Origin: Flavobacteriaceae bacterium
Lineage (GTDB): Bacteria; Bacteroidota; Bacteroidia; Flavobacteriales; Flavobacteriaceae
Direction: 5' to 3'
DNA: 6,416 nt
Assembly (NCBI GenBank): GCA_030618945.1
Contig: JAUXCI010000148.1
Span: forward strand, 1 to 6,416
Below, one piece after another: positions 1-6,216 of the stretch; within the stretch, counting starts at the first letter, position 1, and every line of letters begins with the position of its first letter. Both the position numbers and the translations under genes were made by a program. Below the pieces are notes generated by a model, which was not told the DNA's origin, made no database searches, and saw only the letters and a program-made list of their open reading frames with translations.

Positions 1-318
1 ATTAAAGTAATCCAAAAAGTTTTTGAAGTAGGTGACAGAGAATGGAGAGGGATTGGAAACATTCCGAACAGTGGGTATAGAATCACCAAAGAATTCAAGG
101 ATTTTGACGCTGAACTCAGGTTTGGGATAGAAAATATTGTTGTTGCCGAGAATTCTTTATGTATTGCCGGAGATATTTTAAGAGGTTTAAAAAAGCCGGT
201 AGAATGCCCGCAATTTGGTAAAACCTGTTCTCCCGCTAATCCCTTAGGCGCCCCTATGGTCTCATCTGAAGGTGCCTGCAGTGCTTATTTTAATTTTTCA
301 GAACATTCAATTTTTTAA
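1..318 (+). CDS. hypD: HypD, [NiFe]-hydrogenase maturation protein, C-terminal part (5' end outside window)
   Basis: Frame 1 is open from the window edge to a TAA at 316-318 and gives the last 105 residues. The C-terminus carries the HypD signature: an R-G-L-K-K-P-V-E-C-P stretch, then QFGKTCSPANPLGAPMVSS and an EGACSAY block. The cysteines here match those that bind the [4Fe-4S] cluster in known HypD proteins. HypD works with HypC as the scaffold on which the Fe(CN)2CO group of [NiFe] hydrogenases is built, in the cytoplasm. The CN ligands come from HypE and HypF. The stop lies two bases before the hypE start, so the two are surely co-transcribed. The fragment is intact as far as it goes. 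Its 5' part and the other hyp genes should lie to the left of the window. Identification is by motif recognition and is strong. Confidence 0.95.
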   Translation: MKVIQKVFEVGDREWRGIGNIPNSGYRITKEFKDFDAELRFGIENIVVAENSLCIAGDILRGLKKPVECPQFGKTCSPANPLGAPMVSSEGACSAYFNFSEHSIF

Positions 319-320
319 TT

Positions 321-1346
321 ATGGATACAAAAGGCCTAAGATTTGACGCAATCAACCTCGGACACGGAAGCGGAGGGATCATGACCAGAGATCTACTCGA
401 TAAAGTAATATTTTCGACTTTTGACAACGCATATTTAAATCAAAAGCACGATGGTGCAATTGTAAAATTTGACGGCGAAATAGCGATTTCAACCGATAGT
501 TTTGTTGTTTCTCCTGTTTTTTTTAAGGGGGGTAATATTGGTGAGCTAGCAGTCAATGGAACGGTTAATGATGTTGCTATGTGTGGTGCGATCCCAAAAT
601 ATCTTTCTTTGGCTTTTATTGTTGAGGAAGGATTAAAAATGGAGGAGTTTATTCAGATTGTTGAGTCCGTAAAATCAGCAGCTGACGAAAGCGGCGTACA
701 GATCATTACAGGCGATACCAAGGTTGTGGAAAGAGGGAAAGGGGATAAGATATTTATTAACACAACCGGATTTGGAGAGGTACATCCAAAAGCTAATATT
801 TCCAGCACCAATATTAAGGCTGGAGACATGATTTTTGTGAATGGTTATATTGCTCAACACGGGATGGCAATTATGTCGCAAAGAGAAGGCCTGGAATTTG
901 AATCAACAATTGTGAGCGACACCACCAATATCAATTTTATGGCGATGAACTTATTGGATAAATTTGGAGAAAAGATCCACTTATTCAGAGATCCAACTCG
1001 TGGAGGCGTTGCCAGCGTTTTGTCGGAAATTGCTACTGATATAGGAATGGGGATTAGTATTAATGAAAATGATTTTCCCTTAGAAAAACAAGTGGTCGCT
1101 GCCTGTGAAATTTTAGGTCTGGACCCACTTTATGTTGCCAATGAAGGTGTGTTTTTAAGCATTGTTTCAGCTGATGTGGCAACTGAGTTTTTAGCCGAGA
1201 TGAAGAAAGATCCTAAAGGAATAAATTCAAGATGCATTGGAGCCGTAACCCTCGAGCACCCGAATAAAGTGGTTATGAATAGTTCTATTGGTGGAAAAAG
1301 AATGGTTAGCCCCTTGATCGGAGAACAATTACCAAGAATATGCTAA
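321..1346 (+). CDS. hypE: HypE, carbamoyl-phosphate-derived cyanide ligand synthesis for [NiFe] hydrogenase
   Basis: This 341-residue protein has the usual full HypE length. HypE is a PurM/AIR-synthase-like ATPase. It dehydrates a thiocarbamate on its C-terminal cysteine, put there by HypF, to a thiocyanate, and passes the CN to the iron held by HypC-HypD. Visible marks are the N-terminal GHGSGG (14-19), the ATP/Mg-binding STDSFVVSP (57-65), NGTVNDVAMCGA (79-90), ITGDTK (129-134) and RDPTRGGV (223-230), and the C-terminal PRIC with the reactive cysteine as the very last residue (341). The ATG at 321 is preceded by an AT-rich stretch with no Shine-Dalgarno sequence, as is usual in Bacteroidota. 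It follows hypD by two bases and ends 18 bases before the convergent nickel permease gene. No defect is seen, so the enzyme should be active. Confidence 0.97.
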   Translation: MDTKGLRFDAINLGHGSGGIMTRDLLDKVIFSTFDNAYLNQKHDGAIVKFDGEIAISTDSFVVSPVFFKGGNIGELAVNGTVNDVAMCGAIPKYLSLAFIVEEGLKMEEFIQIVESVKSAADESGVQIITGDTKVVERGKGDKIFINTTGFGEVHPKANISSTNIKAGDMIFVNGYIAQHGMAIMSQREGLEFESTIVSDTTNINFMAMNLLDKFGEKIHLFRDPTRGGVASVLSEIATDIGMGISINENDFPLEKQVVAACEILGLDPLYVANEGVFLSIVSADVATEFLAEMKKDPKGINSRCIGAVTLEHPNKVVMNSSIGGKRMVSPLIGEQLPRIC

Positions 1347-1352
1347 GTAAAC

Positions 1353-1374
1353 TGCCAACATGAATTAGTTGGCA
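1353..1374. terminator. Hairpin between convergent hypE and nickel permease genes, possible shared terminator
   Basis: TGCCAAC at 1353-1359 and GTTGGCA at 1368-1374 form a perfect 7-bp stem around an 8-base loop. The stem lies just after the hypE stop. Its right arm covers the last sense codons of the opposing permease gene, and the permease stop codon lies in the loop. The position suits a bidirectional terminator. There is no clear T-tract on either side, so a classical intrinsic terminator is not assured. Confidence 0.35.
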
Positions 1375-2075
1375 AGGAACCAGTAAAAACCAATAATAAT
1401 TGCAAAAATCCCTCCCGCTAATCGAATGCCCTTAAACAGAGCCTGATTATGTTCATTTTTTGCAAAGGTGGATATTTGGCCCAAGATCAATGTAAATAAA
1501 GTCATCGCAGCGATAATGCCTATGATAAAGCCGGTGATATAACTAACCGCGTCAAAAGTATCCTCAAATCCCAAAAGGGGAAGAAACAGAATAAAATGTG
1601 CAATCCCCGCCAAACCATGAAGAATTCCAATTGAGAATGAGGCAAAAAACCCTTGTTTGTGTTCCTTTTTGTGATGGTGTTCATGAGATCCAAGGTGTTC
1701 ATGTTCATGACGATGTTTATGGATCATTGGGTTGTTTTCGCTATGAATATGAAGGTGCTTGTGTTTGTGTTCATGTATAAAGATTTTATAAAACGCCCAA
1801 AGTCCGATCACAATCAATACGAGGCCAACAAGTTGTTCACTGTATCCTGATATTTTTTCTACAGGGATCAGTTCTTTAAACAACATAAACAGCATACCTA
1901 TAATTATCATTCCGAAAATATGGCCAATACCCCAATACAACCCTATTTTCCATGCCTTTCTTTTAGATTCTATGGCAAAAGGAATTACTGCGGCAATATG
2001 ATCCGGACCCATGATTACATGAAGCATCGATGCTAAAAGCCCGGCAAAAAGAGGAAAAGAAATCTGTGCGTCCAA
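1365..2075 (-). CDS. UreH-type nickel permease with histidine-rich loop
   Basis: This 236-residue membrane protein has about six predicted helices (roughly 8-33, 43-66, 80-99, 143-168, 177-200, 216-234). Helix 1 carries HVIMGPDHIAAV (19-30), the H-x5-DH metal motif of UreH-like nickel transporters, related to the HX4DH motif of NiCoT permeases. A second conserved block is GILHGLAGIAH (150-160), with GH at 51-52. Between helices 3 and 4 a loop (101-139) holds 16 histidines in H-x-H runs, a probable metal buffer or sensor. Likely role: nickel (or cobalt) movement across the inner membrane. Next to hypDE, nickel uptake for hydrogenase is the natural reading, but family members can also export metal. 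The start is a TTG at 2075. The frame has no ATG between the upstream TAA and M17, and M17 would cut off most of helix 1. Gene symbols for this group vary, so none is given. Confidence 0.82.
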   Translation of the reverse strand: MDAQISFPLFAGLLASMLHVIMGPDHIAAVIPFAIESKRKAWKIGLYWGIGHIFGMIIIGMLFMLFKELIPVEKISGYSEQLVGLVLIVIGLWAFYKIFIHEHKHKHLHIHSENNPMIHKHRHEHEHLGSHEHHHKKEHKQGFFASFSIGILHGLAGIAHFILFLPLLGFEDTFDAVSYITGFIIGIIAAMTLFTLILGQISTFAKNEHNQALFKGIRLAGGIFAIIIGFYWFLAN

Positions 2076-2215
2076 ACTTGTAAAACTTAATGAGTCCTGA
2101 CCATGGCAGGAATACTGATTGATGCTTCTAAAATAAGCTTAAAGATTTGATAAAAACCTGACATTTGTCGCTTTAGACATGAAAAAAAACAAGTAGCTAA
2201 TAGATCGATTAATTT

Positions 2216-2740
2216 TTAAAAGGGCAAAGAGAAGGCATTCCAGTGTGTCACAATTTCATAAATATAGATTACCGTAAAAACCAGACTTACTAAAATTTTC
2301 ATGGTTACAGAGGCAAGAAAACCCATAAAAGAACCAAAGGCTGACCGTATGGCCCTCCTCAAATCTTTCGGATCATGTATCAATTCTCCGATAAGCGCAC
2401 CGAGAAAAGCACCTATGACAAAGCCCAAAGGGATGGGAGCAATGAGCCCGATGATCAAACCAATTGTAGCCCCAGTGGCCCCTTTTTTGCTACCACCAAA
2501 CTTCTTCGCTCCAAGACCGGGTATGATATAGTCAAGAAAAAATATAAGGATAGCGATAAAAAAAGTGATACCGAGTAATTGATAGTTTATTGGAATGGCC
2601 TCGGAAAAGTGTAAAATTAATAATCCACCAGGCACCCCAGACAAGATCGTTGGCAATCACCCCGGCAATACGGGTAAGATGGATCCAATGATTCAAACAA
2701 TCATCAAAAGAGAACCAAGAAGTATCCAAAGTAAATCCAT
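2216..2740 (-). pseudogene. DUF456 membrane protein gene interrupted by two in-frame TGA codons
   Basis: From an ATG at 2740 the frame reads MDLLWILLGSLLMIV, then TGA (2693-2695), then IIGSILPVLPG, then TGA (2657-2659), then LPTILSG, and runs open to a TAA at 2216. Apart from the two stops this is a 174-residue DUF456 protein of normal length and layout. The N-terminal helix ends in MIV-x-IIGS.LPVLPG. The middle has LDYIIPGLGAKKFGGSK (69-85), followed by Gly-rich helices with an IGELI segment and a C-terminal AFGSFMGFLA helix. DUF456 proteins are small integral membrane proteins of unknown function. The first TGA stands where I expect a glycine and could come from GGA by one change. Without read-through, only a product starting at the TTG at 2656 could be made, and it would lack the first helix. 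This is either a young pseudogene or a sequence error. No second frame explains the N-terminus better. Confidence 0.75.
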
Positions 2741-2868
2741 AAACCAGATTTTTCCGAAAGATATAAAAAATGTAAACAGGCTTTTAATTTGGATTAAAAT
2801 TATCAAGAACAAAAATCATCTTTATAAGTAAATATGAGTTTGTGATTCAAAATTAGTAAACACGATTT

Positions 2869-2899
2869 TTTGATTTGGCCATCATTCATTTTAGGTTTA
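2869..2899 (+). promoter_or_regulatory. Bacteroidota-type promoter candidate
   Basis: TTTG at 2869-2872 is followed 19 bases later by TAGGTTTA at 2892-2899, one base off the TAnnTTTG -7 consensus of Bacteroidota. It would drive the lipoprotein gene at 3003 with a long leader of about 100 bases. AT-rich DNA gives such matches by chance, so confidence is low. Confidence 0.3.
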
Positions 2900-2940
2900 A
2901 ATCCAATTGATCAAGCTCAGTATTAACAATTTGTTCAAGT

Positions 2941-2975
2941 TTTGTACAATAGAGGTTCTTTTTCAAAAATATTTG
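2941..2975 (+). promoter_or_regulatory. Second, closer promoter candidate for the lipoprotein gene
   Basis: TTTG at 2941-2944 and AATATTTG at 2968-2975 are 23 bases apart, at the long end of the flavobacterial spacing range. The -7 element misses the consensus at its first base only. Transcription would start near 2981, giving a leader of about 20 bases before the ATG at 3003. This position supports 3003 over the more upstream ATG at 2907, which would then lie outside the transcript. Confidence 0.4.
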
Positions 2976-3002
2976 TACATTCACAAGGTATATACGAATA
3001 CA

Positions 3003-3488
3003 ATGTTTTTTAGGCTAGTCATCCTCATATCTATACTTGTGGTAACGATTTCCTGTGATTTTATATCGCCTAAGCGGACGACTCTTAGAAATAACGTTTT
3101 GTTGGATACTGTGGTCAATTACAATGACGTTGATGTGTATCCCTTATTCCTTGATTGTAATAATTGTGATACCAGTGAAAAACAGAATTTGTGTTTTGAA
3201 ATGGAACTTATAAGAAGGCTTCAAAGGATTACTGATAAAAACACCTTGGGTGCGAACAAACAATTCAGAGATACCGTGATGGTTGATATTCTTGTCGGTA
3301 CAAATGGAAAAATATCTATTTCTAAAATTTACAAGAACGATAATGTGAAGGAGCAGATCCCTGAACTTGACAGCTTGTTGTACCGCAGTATAGCAGAGTT
3401 GCCAGCAGCGGTTCAACCTTCTTTAAAAAGAGGTATACCTGTAAATTCGGTGTTTAAATTACCCATAGTCGTTTCATCCAAACAATAA
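3003..3488 (+). CDS. Lipoprotein with TonB-C-like domain
   Basis: The 161-residue product starts with a short lipoprotein signal peptide: MFFR, a hydrophobic stretch (5-16), then TISC-D with the lipidated cysteine at 18. The frame opens earlier, at 2907, but those extra 32 residues would bury the signal peptide, so the ATG at 3003 is preferred. The mature part has YPLFLDCNNCDTSEKQNLCF (46-65), like the proline/cysteine block that precedes TonB-C domains in Bacteroidota. Then comes a region (about 87-157) with the TonB-C pattern: VMVDILVGTNGKISISKI, a Leu-rich helix, and LKRGIPVNSVFKLPI. Such proteins are anchored by lipid and not by an N-terminal helix, so it is probably not a true energy-transducing TonB. 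A periplasmic or outer-membrane binding role is more likely, but the function is unknown. It stands alone and converges with the glycosyltransferase gene 3 bases away. Confidence 0.75.
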   Translation: MFFRLVILISILVVTISCDFISPKRTTLRNNVLLDTVVNYNDVDVYPLFLDCNNCDTSEKQNLCFEMELIRRLQRITDKNTLGANKQFRDTVMVDILVGTNGKISISKIYKNDNVKEQIPELDSLLYRSIAELPAAVQPSLKRGIPVNSVFKLPIVVSSKQ

Positions 3489-3491
3489 GTT

Positions 3492-4634
3492 TTATTTGTG
3501 AAAGCTGCTTTCTTTCCATGTGTAGGACCGTCTGAACGAAAGTAAAGCAACAAACACTGTAAAAAATGGATAGACAAGACTAGCGTAGAAATAGGAAGTC
3601 AATATTTCTTTTTGATTAATAAAAGATGCCGTTTTGTATAGGAGTAAAAAATCCAGGTTGAATTTTAGCAGAAAAAAGAAGCCAAAATAGCTCCATGAAA
3701 ATCTGTTGAAAATCGACATTGTCAAAAGGATGATGATAAATATGTTGGCCAAAAACACAGTTAATCCAACCAATTTTCCAAATGAATGACGGTAAGAGCT
3801 TGTTTTTGCCGCCCATCGGATTCGTTGTTGCATGAGCCCCTTCAGACTCTCCTTGGCCGATGTTTGCACGATAGCGTCTTCTGACTTGAGGAATCTTACC
3901 TTGTCCTGAAATTTGTCATACATCTTTTCTAACAGAAAGACGTCGTCTCCACTTGCAATATCCCTGTTCCCCTTGTATCCATCAACATCTAAAAAAGCTT
4001 TTTTCTCATAACACAAATTTGCCCCATTGCACAAAAACGGTCTGCTAAGCCCTTTGCCTTTCAAACCAAAACTTCCGATAGTTGTTCCTTGTAAGCTCAG
4101 AAAATCGAGTAATTGGAATTTATTCAAAAACCCCTCGCCAAGGAAGTATGTTACCGGAGCAACAATCATTTTTGGCGCATCCGAAGCTATAAAACCATTA
4201 AAGGCCTGTAACCAATTTTTGGGAACGATACAATCAGCATCTGTGGTGATGATCCATGGATTTGAAGCCTTGCTTAGCCCAAGCTCAATAGCGTCTTTTT
4301 TTGGAGATTCACTATCTGATTGGCCATGGATGATAACTAAATTTATCGATTTGTGATCATGTTTGAATTCGCTGATAACTTGTTCAAAATTGTCATCTGA
4401 ACGATCATTGATCAAAATAATTTCGGTCTTATCTTTAGGATAGTCAAGTGCCGCAAAACTGCTTAGGAGTTGAGGTAAATTAGATGCCTCATTTCTAAAT
4501 GGTACTAGAATTGAAAATAGGGTGTCGGCTTTATATTTTTTAGCATTTGGAGGTTTTAATTGATCAAATCCTTTTGCCAGGAACAGGATCAGCAAGCCAT
4601 AAATAGCAAATATGAATAGTGCCGGGAAGATCAT
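3492..4634 (-). CDS. Membrane-anchored family 2 glycosyltransferase
   Basis: This 380-residue protein has an N-terminal membrane helix (about 3-21), a cytoplasmic GT-A domain (about 40-275) and three C-terminal helices (about 287-307, 313-334, 345-366). GT2 marks are LVPFRNE (43-49), the nucleotide-sugar-binding NDRSDD (76-81), the metal-binding TDADC (131-135, D-x-D), SGDD (228-231) at the acceptor/base position, and QQRIRW (269-274), the Q-x-x-R-W motif of processive and related GT2 enzymes. All catalytic residues are present. It should use a nucleotide-sugar to glycosylate a lipid or a growing glycan at the inner membrane; donor and acceptor cannot be told. Its ATG overlaps the TGA of the upstream flippase-like gene (ATGA, 4 bp), so translation is coupled and the two products probably act in one pathway. 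No other polysaccharide genes are seen, which favours a glycolipid over a capsule locus. Confidence 0.88.
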   Translation of the reverse strand: MIFPALFIFAIYGLLILFLAKGFDQLKPPNAKKYKADTLFSILVPFRNEASNLPQLLSSFAALDYPKDKTEIILINDRSDDNFEQVISEFKHDHKSINLVIIHGQSDSESPKKDAIELGLSKASNPWIITTDADCIVPKNWLQAFNGFIASDAPKMIVAPVTYFLGEGFLNKFQLLDFLSLQGTTIGSFGLKGKGLSRPFLCNGANLCYEKKAFLDVDGYKGNRDIASGDDVFLLEKMYDKFQDKVRFLKSEDAIVQTSAKESLKGLMQQRIRWAAKTSSYRHSFGKLVGLTVFLANIFIIILLTMSIFNRFSWSYFGFFFLLKFNLDFLLLYKTASFINQKEILTSYFYASLVYPFFTVFVALLSFRRSYTWKESSFHK

Positions 4635-5605
4635 TCTAAAACCTCACTTTGTTTGAGTTTCAAAGACGATCCGTCAAACGTTAACACAAAAATCATTCCT
4701 GCAATGGAAGGAATAGCAAAGTTGAGTATCCACATTAAGCTGGTAATACTCAAAACGATGATCTCATTAACGCCAAAAAGTCCAAATAAGTAAATGGCAA
4801 CCGAGCCTTTTACCAGCCAGTCGAAAATGACAAAACCAGGAATGATTGATGAGATAAAGTACATCGAAAAGATGATAGGCATTGCCGTGCTATATTGAAT
4901 ATCGACACCAAAGAATAGTAGGAAAAAATAGAATTGGTGTGAAAAAACGAGGTATCTTAATATAGCATATATGCCTGTTCGCTTATGAATTTTATAAGGG
5001 ACTTTAAGAAATTGATTTTTTAGGGTAAAGTACCACCCTTCCCATTTCTTTTTTAATAGAACAGTGCCGGCTATCAATAGTATCAATGCAATTGCATACC
5101 AGATTAAAGTTGAAGACGGGGGGCTGAAAGAAGGAAGATATTCCCATAAAAAAAGCAAGCCAAAGCTTCCGAAAAATACGGTTACGCCCATTTGCGTAAA
5201 ATTTCCCAAAAAGTTTAACAACATAATTTTAGCTCTCTCAGGCTTTGAATAATAGATGGCTTTGGCGCCGTATTCACCTATTCTGTTGGGCGTCATCAAT
5301 GATGCGGTAAGTGATGACAGGCTTTGACTTGTCGCTTTTGAAAAGGATATAGGCTTTACAAATTGAACCAGAGACTGCCATTTAAGGATTTCAAGGACCC
5401 AGTTTGCTAAAGAAAGAAGGATCAAAAACAACAGGAAAGGATAAGCAAGAAGGTCAAAGGAGCTGAATTGATCTATTAGTAAATGGGTATTAATGTTTCC
5501 ATGATCAAGAATCTTTTCCGAAATAATATAATAGGCACCTGCTATAATCAGGATTTTGGCAAAAAAGACCAATCGGGAAAAGTATTTTTGTGAGATATTG
5601 TACAT
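4631..5605 (-). CDS. Flippase-like membrane protein, LPG-synthase TM-region (YbhN/AglD-like) family
   Basis: The 324-residue protein is almost wholly hydrophobic, with about eight predicted helices. It carries the family mark TPNRIGEYGAK (105-115; usually P-x-R-x-G-E), preceded by a Ser-rich SLSSLTASLM helix. Later come the FSHQFYFFLLFFGV helix (221-234) and IIPGFVIFDWLVKGS (254-268). This family is the membrane half of MprF and also occurs alone (YbhN, archaeal AglD). In MprF the domain moves a lipid across the bilayer. No soluble synthase domain is attached here. It is the first gene of a pair with the overlapping GT2 gene, so flipping or holding the lipid substrate of that enzyme is the likely role (inference). 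The ATG at 5605 has no Shine-Dalgarno sequence and lies 59 bases from divergent ruvC. The stop is TGA, which shows that TGA acts as a stop in this genome. Confidence 0.8.
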   Translation of the reverse strand: MYNISQKYFSRLVFFAKILIIAGAYYIISEKILDHGNINTHLLIDQFSSFDLLAYPFLLFLILLSLANWVLEILKWQSLVQFVKPISFSKATSQSLSSLTASLMTPNRIGEYGAKAIYYSKPERAKIMLLNFLGNFTQMGVTVFFGSFGLLFLWEYLPSFSPPSSTLIWYAIALILLIAGTVLLKKKWEGWYFTLKNQFLKVPYKIHKRTGIYAILRYLVFSHQFYFFLLFFGVDIQYSTAMPIIFSMYFISSIIPGFVIFDWLVKGSVAIYLFGLFGVNEIIVLSITSLMWILNFAIPSIAGMIFVLTFDGSSLKLKQSEVLE

Positions 5606-5618
5606 TTACACAAAGAAA

Positions 5619-5640
5619 CAAAATATCAGTTTGATATTTG
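5619..5640. promoter_or_regulatory. Inverted repeat in the divergent flippase-like gene / ruvC promoter region
   Basis: AAATATCA (5621-5628) and TGATATTT (5632-5639) form a perfect 8-bp dyad around 3 bases, in the centre of the 59-bp gap between two divergent genes. Each arm reads outward as a -7-like element: GATATTTG toward ruvC and GATATTTTG toward the flippase-like gene. On the minus strand a TTTGG at 5643-5647 could serve as the -33 element. It may be two back-to-back promoters, an operator, or both. No regulator is recognised. Confidence 0.4.
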
Positions 5641-5664
5641 TTCCAAAAATAAAAAGAATTAGCA

Positions 5665-6216
5665 TTGTCAAAGGAGAAAATTATATTGGGGATTGACCCG
5701 GGAACCACAATCATGGGTTACGGTTTAATCAAAGTCGTGGGCAAAGAAATGGTTTTTATGCAGTTAAATGAACTTATGCTTAAAAAGTATAACGATCCAT
5801 ACACCAAGCTTAAACTGATCTTTGAAAGAACAATACATCTTATCGATACCTATCATCCCGATGAAATAGCCATAGAGGCACCTTTTTTCGGAAAAAATGT
5901 GCAGTCTATGTTGAAATTGGGCAGAGCGCAGGGTGTTGCCATGGCTGCCGGTTTATCCCGTGAGGTGACCATTACAGAGTATTCTCCAAAAAAAATAAAG
6001 ATGGCTATTACCGGAAACGGAAATGCATCTAAAGAGCAAGTGGCAAAGATGTTGCAAAGCGTATTGGGTTTAAAGGAACTTCCCAAAAATCTTGATGCTA
6101 CTGATGGACTGGCTGCGGCAGTTTGTCATTTTTATAATGGAGGAAACCAGACTTCGGAGAAAAGCTATTCAGGCTGGGGTGCGTTTGTAAAACAAAATGA
6201 TAAAAGGATTGGCTGA
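5665..6216 (+). CDS. ruvC: RuvC, Holliday-junction resolvase
   Basis: The 183-residue protein has normal RuvC length. RuvC cuts Holliday junctions symmetrically during recombination and repair, acting as a dimer with the RuvAB branch-migration motor. The RNase-H-like fold is clear: ILGIDPGTTIMGYG (7-20), AIEAPFFGKN (69-78), LKLGRAQGVA (83-92), and LDATDGLAAAVCH (143-155). The four catalytic acids are present at D11, E71, D144 and D147, matching D7, E66, D138 and D141 of the E. coli enzyme. The start is a TTG at 5665. It is the only usual start codon between the upstream TAA (5650) and the conserved ILGID, and it places the start where related proteins begin (M-x-K-E-K-I). There is no upstream Shine-Dalgarno sequence; the AAGGAG at 5671 lies inside the gene. 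It is transcribed away from the flippase-like gene, and ruvA and ruvB are not in view. Confidence 0.95.
   Translation: MSKEKIILGIDPGTTIMGYGLIKVVGKEMVFMQLNELMLKKYNDPYTKLKLIFERTIHLIDTYHPDEIAIEAPFFGKNVQSMLKLGRAQGVAMAAGLSREVTITEYSPKKIKMAITGNGNASKEQVAKMLQSVLGLKELPKNLDATDGLAAAVCHFYNGGNQTSEKSYSGWGAFVKQNDKRIG

Noticed and set aside
1598..1850. Plus-strand frames opposite the histidine-rich loop of the nickel permease
   Set aside because: They are rich in V, F, M and C because they are the complement of His-codon repeats, and they are shadows of the permease gene.
2657..2695. TGA read as tryptophan, glycine or selenocysteine across the genome
   Set aside because: TGA ends the flippase-like gene at a 4-bp ATGA overlap and ends ruvC at its normal length, no other gene here has an internal TGA, and DUF456 is not a known selenoprotein family.
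2532..2729. Minus-strand frame of 65 codons overlapping the 5' part of the DUF456 gene
   Set aside because: Its translation is low in family-like features and rich in W/H, whereas the neighbouring frame gives the conserved DUF456 N-terminus despite two stops.
2907..3002. N-terminal extension of the lipoprotein gene to an ATG at 2907
   Set aside because: The added 32 residues would place the lipoprotein signal peptide inside the protein, and a good promoter candidate (2941-2975) lies within this extension.
3500..3512. Small hairpin GAAAG-3-CTTTC at the end of the glycosyltransferase gene as a terminator
   Set aside because: The 5-bp AT-rich stem lies within coding sequence and has no proper T-tract, so it is too weak to call.
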